In this document: piece by piece, positions 52,099-60,217 of the stretch
Position numbering within the stretch: the first letter of the stretch is position 1
Layout: every line of letters starts with the position of its first letter
Origin: UBA1181 sp045601045
GTDB lineage: Bacteria > Bacteroidota > Bacteroidia > Bacteroidales > Paludibacteraceae
Reading direction: 5' to 3'
Assembly: GCA_045601045.1 (NCBI GenBank)
Contig: JAZRZA010000073.1
Location: 1 to 64,000, forward strand
Length of the DNA: 64,000 nucleotides
Position numbers and translations under genes: made by a program
The notes under the pieces: generated by a model
Seen by the model: the letters and a program-made list of their open reading frames with translations, nothing else
The model's database searches: none
Told to the model about the DNA's origin: nothing

Positions 52099-53862
52099 AT
52101 GCTTTACAACAAGAAAGAAAACATTGGTTCATACGTGGTTACATTCCAGCATAAGGAGGGTTCTTATGCTGAAACTTATCGTGTCAAGGATTCCGGAGGT
52201 AAAACTCGATTCCTGAAGCTAATCAATTATGCAAAGCTGAATCGTCACCAGATTGATGATAACGGCCGAGTTGTTGAGGTAGAAATATCCAAAAGCCTCA
52301 ACCATCATAACCTATGCAGTTATGTTGACTCGGGCAGTATCATGGTAAATGGTGGTCAAAGGACGTATGTTGTAACGGAATTCGTCAGCGGTGAAACACT
52401 TGCGCAAAGAATCATTCGCGATGATGACATCAGCGTCTATGATATAAAGAAAATTGCAAAGGCAGTCCTATCTGCCTTGGATTCTTTACACAACCAGTCG
52501 GAACCTATCGTTCATGGGGAGGTAACCATTCAAAATGTAATGCTTAACCTGGTCGGAGGATTGGAAGACTTGAAGTTGATTGACTTCGGACATGCTCGTT
52601 TCATCAACCAATCACCTGCAAAGCCCGATTTGAACGAACTTAACCCATTCTATCTTGCGCCCGAGAGATTCTCGGGAGTTTGCCAGATACAATCAGACAT
52701 TTACTCTGTCGGAGTGATGATTTATCATTTGCTCTATGGCGAGTTGCCTTGGTTCATTGATACTTCAAGACTAAAAGGGGATAAGGTCGAGCAGATATTG
52801 GCAGAAAGAGAGAAACCTCTCAGTATTCCAACAACTGATATTTTTGAGTTGGATGAGCAGTTCATTAATTGCATAGTAAAGGCATTGAGTTATGATGTGG
52901 AAGATCGTTTCCAATCTGCCAAGGAATTCATTCAAGCTATTGATGGTGAGATAAGGGTCGAACGTCAAGATACACGAAGAAAGGTAAAATCCGAAGAACC
53001 GAAGAAAGATGTCAAATCTTCTTTGAGTCGTAAGGTCAATGGTCCAGGATTCTCAGCCATTGCAGGAATGGATGAATTGAAGCAGCAAATGAGGGAGGAG
53101 GTCATAGAGCCGCTTCACAATCCAGATGAGTATCATCGTTATGGTGTGACAATACCAAACGGAATGCTGCTCTATGGACCTCCGGGATGCGGCAAGACGT
53201 TCTTTGCAAAACGCTTTGCAGAGGAAGTCGGTTTCAACTTTATGCAAGTAACTCCTGCAACTTTAAAAAGCAAATGGATAAATGCTACGCAGGAGAACAT
53301 TGCAGCGATGTTCAAAGAAGCAGAAGAAAACGCTCCTACTATAATATTTATAGATGAATTGGATGATTTGCTGAAGGATCGAGCACTTGCTGCTGACAAA
53401 GGAATGTCTGGTATCAATGAGTTTCTTGCGCAGATGGATAGAACTGGCGAGAAGGGTATCTTTATCATTGGAGCAACAAACAAACCAGACATCCTTGATC
53501 CTGCAGTTCTAAGAGCCGGACGACTTGAAAAGAAGTATTATCTTGGAGTCCCTGATAAACCAGCAAGAGAAGCTCTATTCAAATTGTATTTGGAGAATCG
53601 TCCATATGACTTTGGCATAGATTATAGCAAACTTGCTGAGTTGACTAGAAATTACGTTTCTGCAGATATACAACTTATTGTGAATGAAGCTTCAAGGGCT
53701 GCTTTGAAAGATCATAGCAAGATTACGATGGAGTTACTAACGAGTGCGATAAGTAGGACGAAACAGTCACTTTCTGATGGTGAACTTCAAAAGTACGAAC
53801 GTATAAAAACAATTATGGAAGGTAAAAATGTTACTTTGGAACGTCCTAAAATTGGATTTTAA
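52099..53862 (+). CDS. Protein-kinase-like/AAA ATPase fusion (gene 4)
   Basis: With the ATG at 52099 the protein has 587 residues. Residues about 5-285 form a eukaryotic-type kinase fold: loop GSYAETYRV, Lys40 (FLKLIN), Glu62, DFG at 162-164 and APE at 187-189. The HRDxKPxN loop reads HGEVTIQN, so the catalytic Asp is Glu and the following Lys is missing; it may be a pseudokinase. Residues about 315-560 are a classical AAA domain of the Cdc48/FtsH type with Walker A GPPGCGKT (360-367), Walker B IIFIDELDD and ATNKPDILDPAVLRAGR. A kinase-like sensor controlling an AAA unfoldase is the natural reading, by inference. Confidence 0.88.
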   Translation: MLYNKKENIGSYVVTFQHKEGSYAETYRVKDSGGKTRFLKLINYAKLNRHQIDDNGRVVEVEISKSLNHHNLCSYVDSGSIMVNGGQRTYVVTEFVSGETLAQRIIRDDDISVYDIKKIAKAVLSALDSLHNQSEPIVHGEVTIQNVMLNLVGGLEDLKLIDFGHARFINQSPAKPDLNELNPFYLAPERFSGVCQIQSDIYSVGVMIYHLLYGELPWFIDTSRLKGDKVEQILAEREKPLSIPTTDIFELDEQFINCIVKALSYDVEDRFQSAKEFIQAIDGEIRVERQDTRRKVKSEEPKKDVKSSLSRKVNGPGFSAIAGMDELKQQMREEVIEPLHNPDEYHRYGVTIPNGMLLYGPPGCGKTFFAKRFAEEVGFNFMQVTPATLKSKWINATQENIAAMFKEAEENAPTIIFIDELDDLLKDRALAADKGMSGINEFLAQMDRTGEKGIFIIGATNKPDILDPAVLRAGRLEKKYYLGVPDKPAREALFKLYLENRPYDFGIDYSKLAELTRNYVSADIQLIVNEASRAALKDHSKITMELLTSAISRTKQSLSDGELQKYERIKTIMEGKNVTLERPKIGF

Positions 53863-53873
53863 AATAAAGAAAT

Positions 53874-54356
53874 ATGAATAATCAAGATTTATTGTTGAAG
53901 ACCATCTTTGCATGTATGGCATGTGATGGTGATATTGCAACAGAGGAAGTGCAGTTATTGCGCGACTTAATTACCAATACTGATTTGTTCAAAGAATTGG
54001 ATGTAGAGGTTACTTTAAAGAAGTATGTGGATTCCATAAACGAGAATGGTGTTTCATTTCTCAATCAATATTTGAGCGAAGTTGCTGAAGGCGAATTAAG
54101 CAAAGATGAGCAAATGTGCTTGATTGATTTAGCATTTAAGACAATTGAAGCAGATTGTCGTATAGAATACTCTGAGGTAAAGTTCTTTAAGAAAATTCGT
54201 GTAAGACTCTCGCTTACAGATGAAGAAATTCTTTTGAAATATCCAAGCAAAGAAGATTACTTATTGCCGGACCTAAATGTAGCTGATGATCCAGAATGGG
54301 GAGGTGCTATATTGACGGAAATCAATCTTAATCTAGGTGAAATGACAGAGAAATAG
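53874..54356 (+). CDS. TerB-like protein (gene 5)
   Basis: The 160-residue acidic, helical protein matches the TerB-like fold: LLLKTIFACMACDGDIATEEVQLLRDL, then CLIDLAFKTIEADCRIEYSEVKFFKKI, two helical units with metal-binding-type acidic residues after each (DGD, EAD). TerB-like proteins are found in tellurite, phage and stress-related loci and with J domains. It follows the kinase-AAA gene by 11 bases and is the last gene before a terminator. Confidence 0.82.
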   Translation: MNNQDLLLKTIFACMACDGDIATEEVQLLRDLITNTDLFKELDVEVTLKKYVDSINENGVSFLNQYLSEVAEGELSKDEQMCLIDLAFKTIEADCRIEYSEVKFFKKIRVRLSLTDEEILLKYPSKEDYLLPDLNVADDPEWGGAILTEINLNLGEMTEK

Positions 54357-54388
54357 AATTTTGGGCGTCAAATTCCGATAATGTTTAT

Positions 54389-54420
54389 GGAGTGGACGGT
54401 GGTTCACTCCCTTTTTGTTT
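54389..54420 (+). terminator. Terminator of the Hsp70/AAA operon
   Basis: Stem GGAGTG/CACTCC with a 10-base loop followed by CTTTTTGTTTT. Confidence 0.8.
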
Positions 54421-54464
54421 TATGGTTTTACGTGAAAGGATAAGTGCAGAATATGATGCCATCA

Positions 54465-54513
54465 CTATTTTGCCACGAAAGCCATTACTACCCCATTTGT
54501 GGCAGAATAGCGA
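54465..54513. repeat. 49-bp direct repeat and palindromic element, copy d
   Basis: Identical to 56022-56070 over 49 bases. It contains the CTATTTTGCCAC ... GTGGCAGAATAG palindrome and ends exactly at the stop codon of the ATPase gene (minus strand, TAG at 54514-54516). Confidence 0.95.
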
Positions 54514-55956
54514 CTATTTCTCGAATAAGTCATCCAGCACTACTACGTTTTGAATCCTATCTGAGTGACTATTTCTGATAAGTCCGTATGTGGTGATAAG
54601 TGTTAGGTGGAGACTGCTTTTTATTTTGCTTTCTGTTTGGAATACGGTTAGCTTGTTGCGTAGTTTCGCTTCGTAATCTTTGTCAACCACGAATTCACTG
54701 TCCACAAATTTCATTTCGCAGACATTGATGGTGCGGTCCGCTCGTGCGATTAACATGTCGATTTGGGCGTTATTACCTTCACTGGTTCGAGAGTGCCACG
54801 GAGATATTTCAGTCTGAACTCCTGCAATGCCAAGTGCTTTCTTAATTTGCTGCGTATGCGAGAAACACAGATCCTCAAAAGCCAAACCTCTCCAAGCATT
54901 AAGCGCAGGTGATGTGAGATTGTCTTGCCAGAAAGATTCGTTTGTGGTAGTTTTCTTTGACTTGAAGTAACAATGGAATAGACAGAATGGGTCTATTAGT
55001 TTGTATTTGACATTTCTTGATGATTCTCCCCAATATGTATAGGGCAGTATAAAATCACTTACTTCCAGCACTTTTAACATGTTTGACAAACCACCGCCAT
55101 AAGGAATGCCTGTTTGGTCTGAAATCTCTTTCCGGGAGAATCCCTCTCTGCGTTGTGATAATAAGGTCACTATTTTTTTGTAATCAGAGGCATTGGTAAA
55201 AAGGGATGTGAAAAGTCTGTCGAACTCATTAGCCAGTTTGCCATTTTTCCGAAATAAGATTTTATCGATATTTTGTGCAAGACTCAGCTCTTTTTCCATA
55301 CAATCAATGTAATATGGAATGCCTCCCAAAATCATGTACGCCTCTGCTTGTGATTGCCTATTAAGAGAGATGTTTTTGAATTCGTAGAATTGTTCACATT
55401 CGTAGAGCGAGAATGGTTGAAGTTTTATTTCCCGCGTTGTACGGCCATACAATCCGCCGTGGTTGTTGATGAGATTGTCCGTTATCCATGCGGTGGAAGA
55501 TCCGCATACTATTAGCATGATGTTTTCTCTTCCTGCGGCCCATCCGTTCCAAAAGTGCTCTAGTGCGGTGATAAATCCTGATCGGGGAGTATCCATCCAT
55601 GGCATCTCGTCAATGAAAACCACTTGGCGTTTCTCTTCTTTTTGTTGTTCCAAGAGTGAAATCAGCATATCAAACGCTTCAAACCAATCTTTTGGTTGAG
55701 GCCCTGATTCGGCTCCATAGCGCAGTAAGGAAGAGTGGAAACTTTGTAATTGCTTGTTGCTTAGACTTTTCCCTTCAAGTTCTATGGGAGATAAAGCTGT
55801 GTGGTAGAATGCGAACTCTTGTTTGAAATATTCTCGGATTAGAAATGTCTTTCCAACTCGTCGTCTGCCGTACACGACTACAAATTCAGCCTTACCTGAA
55901 TCATATATTCTTTGGAATTCAGCTAATTCCGATTCTCTTCCTATGATTTTTGCCAT
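54514..55956 (-). CDS. ATP-binding protein with DUF234 (archaeal-type ATPase family)
   Basis: The 480-residue protein begins MAKIIGRESELAEFQRIY and has a STAND/AAA-type P-loop (VVYGRRRVGKTFLIREYF), the Walker B-like VVFIDEMPWMDTPRSGF and a sensor motif LMLIVCGSSTAWI-like. A winged-helix part follows (SQRREGFSRKEISDQTGIPYGGGLSNMLKVLEV), then a DUF234/PD-(D/E)XK-like end (INVCEMKFVDSEFVV). Family members are multicopy in Bacteroidetes and of unknown role; the wHTH suggests self-regulation through the palindromes upstream. The gene sits between identical 49-bp repeats, so it looks inserted. Confidence 0.9.
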   Translation of the reverse strand: MAKIIGRESELAEFQRIYDSGKAEFVVVYGRRRVGKTFLIREYFKQEFAFYHTALSPIELEGKSLSNKQLQSFHSSLLRYGAESGPQPKDWFEAFDMLISLLEQQKEEKRQVVFIDEMPWMDTPRSGFITALEHFWNGWAAGRENIMLIVCGSSTAWITDNLINNHGGLYGRTTREIKLQPFSLYECEQFYEFKNISLNRQSQAEAYMILGGIPYYIDCMEKELSLAQNIDKILFRKNGKLANEFDRLFTSLFTNASDYKKIVTLLSQRREGFSRKEISDQTGIPYGGGLSNMLKVLEVSDFILPYTYWGESSRNVKYKLIDPFCLFHCYFKSKKTTTNESFWQDNLTSPALNAWRGLAFEDLCFSHTQQIKKALGIAGVQTEISPWHSRTSEGNNAQIDMLIARADRTINVCEMKFVDSEFVVDKDYEAKLRNKLTVFQTESKIKSSLHLTLITTYGLIRNSHSDRIQNVVVLDDLFEK

Positions 55957-55966
55957 GCTTTAATTT

Positions 55967-56016
55967 CACTAATTTGCCACAAATATATAAAAAATATGGT
56001 TAGTGGCAGAATAGTG
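55967..56016. repeat. Palindromic element, copy b (directly upstream of the ATPase gene)
   Basis: Arms CACTAATTTGCCAC and GTGGCAGAATAGTG (two mismatches). It has the same 46-base core length as the other copies but a different AT-rich centre. It lies 10 bases before the start codon, in operator position. Confidence 0.82.
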
Positions 56017-56018
56017 CG

Positions 56019-56070
56019 TCGCTATTTTGCCACGAAAGCCATTACTACCCCATTTGTGGCAGAATAGCGA
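56019..56070. repeat. Palindromic element, copy c, and second 49-bp direct repeat
   Basis: Arms TCGCTATTTTGCCAC and GTGGCAGAATAGCGA (15 bp, one mismatch). Bases 56022-56070 equal 54465-54513. It is in tandem with copy b, separated by two bases, and abuts the stop codon of the CYTH gene. Confidence 0.93.
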
Positions 56071-56538
56071 TTATTTTTCCCACTTCGAAAATGGCATGTT
56101 CGCCAAATTCGAATTGGTGTATCGTCTGTCGTGGGATACCTCCTCGCCGATCCAATCAGGTTTTTCAAAAGGCTGATCCTCCGATTTCAGTTCAATTTCG
56201 GCCACGACCAGTCCTTGGTTATCCCCCAAGAATTCATCCACCTCCCACACATTGCCCTCAAAAGGGATTTTGCACCGGTATTTCTCTACTGAAGGGGTTT
56301 TCGCTAAGGAAAAGAGCGCTTGCGCATCCTCCATCGGAATATCATATTCAATCTCAACACGGGAGATATTGTGGGATTTTCCCTTGATGGTCAGTTTGGC
56401 CTTGTCTCCTTCAATGCGCACGCGTACTGTGTTTCCACCTGGTTCGTTGAGGTAGGCTTGGCGATAGTAAACAGGCTCTGCCAAACGTCTCCAATCATCG
56501 TTTTTCACCAAAAACTTACGTTCTATCTCTATGTTCAT
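56071..56538 (-). CDS. CYTH domain protein (triphosphate tunnel enzyme)
   Basis: The 155-residue protein starts MNIEIERKFLVKND, the ExExK signature of CYTH enzymes. It continues with alternating charged strands (VRVRIEGDKAKLTIKGK, EVEIEYDIP, WEVDEFLGDNQGLVVAEIEL) that line the tunnel. The family hydrolyses inorganic triphosphate or makes cyclic AMP in some members; length and sequence point to a short bacterial triphosphatase. It is divergent from the GT2 gene. Confidence 0.93.
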   Translation of the reverse strand: MNIEIERKFLVKNDDWRRLAEPVYYRQAYLNEPGGNTVRVRIEGDKAKLTIKGKSHNISRVEIEYDIPMEDAQALFSLAKTPSVEKYRCKIPFEGNVWEVDEFLGDNQGLVVAEIELKSEDQPFEKPDWIGEEVSHDRRYTNSNLANMPFSKWEK

Positions 56539-56591
56539 ATCAATTCATGATTAATCAGTATGCAAAATTAAGATTTTTCGCCACTATTTTG

Positions 56592-56599
56592 TAACTTTG
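56592..56599 (+). promoter_or_regulatory. -7 box TAACTTTG of the GT2-led operon
   Basis: Full match to TAnnTTTG, 25 bases before the GT2 start codon. Confidence 0.6.
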
Positions 56600-56623
56600 T
56601 AAAATTAAAGATTTTAGGCGAAA

Positions 56624-57517
56624 ATGGAACTATCCATCTGCATACCCATATACAACCAGAATGTCACATCGCTTGTCAACGAGTTGCGAGCGCAGGCTTT
56701 GCGTGCTGATTGCGCCTTCGAGATTTTGTTGATGGACGATGCTTCCACCCGTTTTAAGGAGGCAAATAGCCGCTTGCATGATTTGGAGGGAGTGCGCTAT
56801 ATCGGTTTGCCTAAAAATGTGGGACGGTCTGCGATACGCAACAAATTGGCGGATGAGGCCTTCTACGATTATCTGCTCTTTATGGATTGCGATGTTCTGC
56901 CTTATAGTCCCGATTTCTTGGAAAAATATATCCAAATGGATGGCCACGATGTGGTGGTGGGCGGTTACCGATACGAGGAACAACCCATATCAGATGCCTA
57001 TACGCTCCGTTGGAAATATGGGAAGCGGCGAGAGGAGCGAAGCGCGGCCGTACGAAGCCGTAGGCCTAATGACTCATTTTCAACGTTTAATTTTCTTATC
57101 AAAAAATCGCTATTCAAGCAGGTGAGATTCGATGAATCATTGTGTGGCTACGGCCATGAGGACACCTTCTTCGGCATCACCCTCAAAGAGGCGGGCGTTC
57201 AGGTGACGCACATTGATAATCCATTGTTGCATCTTGGATATGATAATTCAGCGGTTTTTTTGGAGAAAAGCCACAATTCAGTCCAAAACTTATGGGCCAT
57301 TTATGGCAAGGTGAAGGACAAAGACTCCTTTGCGGAGAGCGTGAAACTTTTACGCTATTTCAGATCTTTGGAACGCAGTGGGTTGGTTCCTCTCTTCGCG
57401 AAGATATTTCCGTACGCGGAGAAGCTATTTCAATATAATTTGCTTGGCAAGTCGCCGAGTCTCCTCTTTTTTGATCTATATAAACTGGGTACGCTATGCG
57501 TCTGTTCAAGTCACTGA
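56624..57517 (+). CDS. GT2 family glycosyltransferase
   Basis: The 297-residue protein has the GT-A fold start LSICIPIYNQNVTSL, the nucleotide-sugar site EILLMDDAS, the DxD-like metal site LLFMDCDVLPYS and the acceptor part CGYGHEDTFFGITLKEAG. It transfers a sugar from a nucleotide donor in glycan synthesis, specificity unknown. The end overlaps the next gene by 22 bases, indicating co-translation in one operon. Confidence 0.9.
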   Translation: MELSICIPIYNQNVTSLVNELRAQALRADCAFEILLMDDASTRFKEANSRLHDLEGVRYIGLPKNVGRSAIRNKLADEAFYDYLLFMDCDVLPYSPDFLEKYIQMDGHDVVVGGYRYEEQPISDAYTLRWKYGKRREERSAAVRSRRPNDSFSTFNFLIKKSLFKQVRFDESLCGYGHEDTFFGITLKEAGVQVTHIDNPLLHLGYDNSAVFLEKSHNSVQNLWAIYGKVKDKDSFAESVKLLRYFRSLERSGLVPLFAKIFPYAEKLFQYNLLGKSPSLLFFDLYKLGTLCVCSSH

Positions 57518-59688
57518 TTATTTTGTTATTTTCCCTTTGCGCCATGGGGTTGAACGCGCAGATCAGCCACGGAGGATATCCTATGCCTGACGTGTTGGAG
57601 GGTGTCTCTCGATTGAGAAGGGGCGGCGAGGAGATCGTGCGTATGCCTCGTTTGGACACGGCCCAATGGGCTGGTGCGCAGGAACAGCGTAGTGTGCGTT
57701 GTGGCGGCGAGCGATTCGCGTATACCTTCCCGGTGGATTTTACCCCAGTCAATTCAGGCATCACCCATTATCTGTCGGATGGTACGCAGGTGTGGCGTCT
57801 GCATATTGTTTCGGAAGGGGCCTATTCCCTCAACATTATCTTTGACGAATATGAGTTGAACGGAGCGTCTCAACTTTTCCTCTATTCCCCAGAGCGCAGC
57901 ATGGTATTGGGATCATTCACAGCGGAGAATAACTCACCGTCAGGTGTTTTGGCCACCGCGCCCGTAGAGGGGGACGAAGTGGTGGTGGAACTGATTACTC
58001 CGAAGGGCGTGGAGAACAGATTGAAGCTGGGAAGTGTCAACCATGATTACAAGGGTCTACGAAAGATGCCGGCGTGGGGTGCTGCCCAACCGTGTGAGAT
58101 AGATGCGTGCAGCGTGGGTGGGCATGAATTGCAGATGCGCAGTTCGGTGCTCTATATTGTGGATGGTGCGGAATTCTGTTCGGGTAATATGGTAAACAAT
58201 ACCCGTAACGATTGTACCCCTTATATGATTACCTCCTCCCATTGCCTCTTTGATTATAGGGATAATTTCATAGCTGAAAAAGCGGTAAGAAGTGTATTTT
58301 TCTTTGATTACGATAACCCACACTGTTGGGATCATGCGAAGGGTACTTTGGAGATGAGTGTGGCGGGAGCGGAAGTGGCCTTTTCCAATCTATCTTCGGA
58401 TGCCCTGCTGCTTCGATTGAACGATCGTCCGCCGTTAGATTACAAAGTCTATTATGCGGGATGGAATGCCACGGACCAGGTGTCGGCTCCTTTCTACTGT
58501 CTCCATCATCCAGGTAGCGATGTGTTGAAGATCTCGGTAGAGCAGGATGAGGTGGTTTTGGGCTCTTTTGACTACTTGGGACTCTTTGAGGCGAACAAGC
58601 ATTGGGTGGTGGATAGATGGGAGATGGGTATCATGGAGGGAGGTTCCTCTGGTTCGGCGCTCTTCGATAGTGGTGACAAGGTGGTAGGTGCCCTTTCGGG
58701 TGGCGATACCAAGGAGTCTTGTAGTTGGCCTGGATATGATGCCTTTTGGTCGTTACACGAAACATGGAATGCGGGATTGGGGAAATTATTGGATCCCGAT
58801 GGTACGGGAAGTCTTCATTGTGAAGGGATGGAAGCCAATGCTCAACCTTGCCGACGTATCACCAATTGGACTTCGGAGGATACGATCCATACGATGATTC
58901 CGAATGAGCAGAATGCGGCGGGACACAATTGGAAGGGAATCGACGAGTATTCGGAACGTTTCCGTCTGGGGGCCGAGAAGTCGGTTTTGTACGGATTCCA
59001 TTTTATGACCTATCAGGGTAGTTACGAAGCGGATCATCCGATTTATGTGCGTGTGTACGGAGGTGATTCGGTTCCCATGGAGTTGAAGTTGGAGGAGCCA
59101 TTGGTCACTTTGAGCTATGAATATAAACGACGTGAGCAGGTGCCTAATTCGGTGGAGACCAAAGATTGGGCATTGAGGGATTGCTACTATCGTTTCGAGC
59201 AACCCATTATGGTGGATTCCATCTTCTTCATCGCGTTGAAGTTGGATAATGCCTCAACGCAATCTGTCGCTTTCGTGCATACGGAGGTTCGGGAAGATAA
59301 ATCTAATAGTGCCTTTTTCAGAGGAGAGTTTGGTTGGCAATCGTTTGAAGCGAACCATCCCTATTATCCATATCCAACCTCTTTGTATATAGAACCAGAG
59401 ATGCAGTTGGGTAGTAGTGTGATTTACGCGCCCGTATATGAGGCGGAACATCCGATGTCCTTCCTCTTGTCCAATCCAGTGGAGAATCGTTTGTCGGTGC
59501 GCTTGCCTGCCCAAGCGAAGTTACAGTCGTATGAGTTACGTACGCTTCGGGGAGATAGGGTGGAGACGAAGAATGTTTCGACAGAGGAGGATTATTTATC
59601 ATTGGATATCAAAGGAGCCTCTGGAATTTATATTCTTCGTTTAATCTTCGATTCCCATGTGGAATCCATAAAAGTGATGAAGCGATGA
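57496..59688 (+). CDS. Secreted trypsin-like serine endopeptidase with T9SS-like tail
   Basis: The 730-residue protein has a signal peptide (about 1-21), an N-terminal pro-region with a beta domain (about 60-180) and a chymotrypsin-fold protease of the lysyl-endopeptidase type. The triad is His249 (MITSSHCLFD), Asp302 (SSDALLLRL) and Ser385 (GGSSGSALF). Several Cys residues could form disulfides. The last 75 residues (FLLSNPVENRLSVRLP ... GIYILRLIFDSHVESIKVMKR) form a T9SS sorting-type tail. It is an extracellular or surface protease. The stop overlaps the next start by 4 bases. Confidence 0.9.
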   Translation: MRLFKSLIILLFSLCAMGLNAQISHGGYPMPDVLEGVSRLRRGGEEIVRMPRLDTAQWAGAQEQRSVRCGGERFAYTFPVDFTPVNSGITHYLSDGTQVWRLHIVSEGAYSLNIIFDEYELNGASQLFLYSPERSMVLGSFTAENNSPSGVLATAPVEGDEVVVELITPKGVENRLKLGSVNHDYKGLRKMPAWGAAQPCEIDACSVGGHELQMRSSVLYIVDGAEFCSGNMVNNTRNDCTPYMITSSHCLFDYRDNFIAEKAVRSVFFFDYDNPHCWDHAKGTLEMSVAGAEVAFSNLSSDALLLRLNDRPPLDYKVYYAGWNATDQVSAPFYCLHHPGSDVLKISVEQDEVVLGSFDYLGLFEANKHWVVDRWEMGIMEGGSSGSALFDSGDKVVGALSGGDTKESCSWPGYDAFWSLHETWNAGLGKLLDPDGTGSLHCEGMEANAQPCRRITNWTSEDTIHTMIPNEQNAAGHNWKGIDEYSERFRLGAEKSVLYGFHFMTYQGSYEADHPIYVRVYGGDSVPMELKLEEPLVTLSYEYKRREQVPNSVETKDWALRDCYYRFEQPIMVDSIFFIALKLDNASTQSVAFVHTEVREDKSNSAFFRGEFGWQSFEANHPYYPYPTSLYIEPEMQLGSSVIYAPVYEAEHPMSFLLSNPVENRLSVRLPAQAKLQSYELRTLRGDRVETKNVSTEEDYLSLDIKGASGIYILRLIFDSHVESIKVMKR

Positions 59689-60215
59689 GCGAGAAGTCTG
59701 AATTGAGAAAATATATCAGGGAGAAGGTGAAAACCTTGTCCGACAAGGAGAAGCAGAAGCGTTCTGGGAAAGTTTGGTCCTCTATGGAAAGGAATCGTTA
59801 TTTTCGCGATGCCAAGACCATTCTTATCTTTTGGTCTCTATCCGATGAGGTGGAGACGCATCAGTTTGTGGAGAAGTGGAGCAAAGAGAAGCGGATCCTC
59901 CTACCCGTTGTGGTTGGGGAGAATTTGGAACTTCGTCTTTACGAAGGAGCGGACCGGTTGCGGTTGGGCAGTTTCGACATTCAAGAGCCTGTGGGAGAAT
60001 TGGTGTCGGACTATAGTTCCATCGATTTGGTGATTGTGCCAGGCATGGCCTTTGACGCGGAGTGCCATCGACTGGGAAGGGGGAAGGGTTACTACGATCG
60101 ATTGTTGCCCCAAATAAAGGCGCATCGCATTGGGGTGTGTTTCCCTGAACAATTTGTTTTCAAGGTACCAAGTGATCCTTGGGACATTAATGTGCATGAA
60201 ATAATATTTGATTAG
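59685..60215 (+). CDS. 5-formyltetrahydrofolate cyclo-ligase
   Basis: The 176-residue enzyme converts 5-formyl-THF to 5,10-methenyl-THF with ATP, in the cytoplasm. The C-terminal signature LVIVPGMAFDAECHRLGRGKGYYDRLL is complete, and the basic N-terminal helix (ELRKYIREKVKTLS) is typical. It overlaps the protease gene (ATGA) and is followed after 2 bases by aroB. Confidence 0.94.
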   Translation: MSEKSELRKYIREKVKTLSDKEKQKRSGKVWSSMERNRYFRDAKTILIFWSLSDEVETHQFVEKWSKEKRILLPVVVGENLELRLYEGADRLRLGSFDIQEPVGELVSDYSSIDLVIVPGMAFDAECHRLGRGKGYYDRLLPQIKAHRIGVCFPEQFVFKVPSDPWDINVHEIIFD

Positions 60216-60217
60216 AT

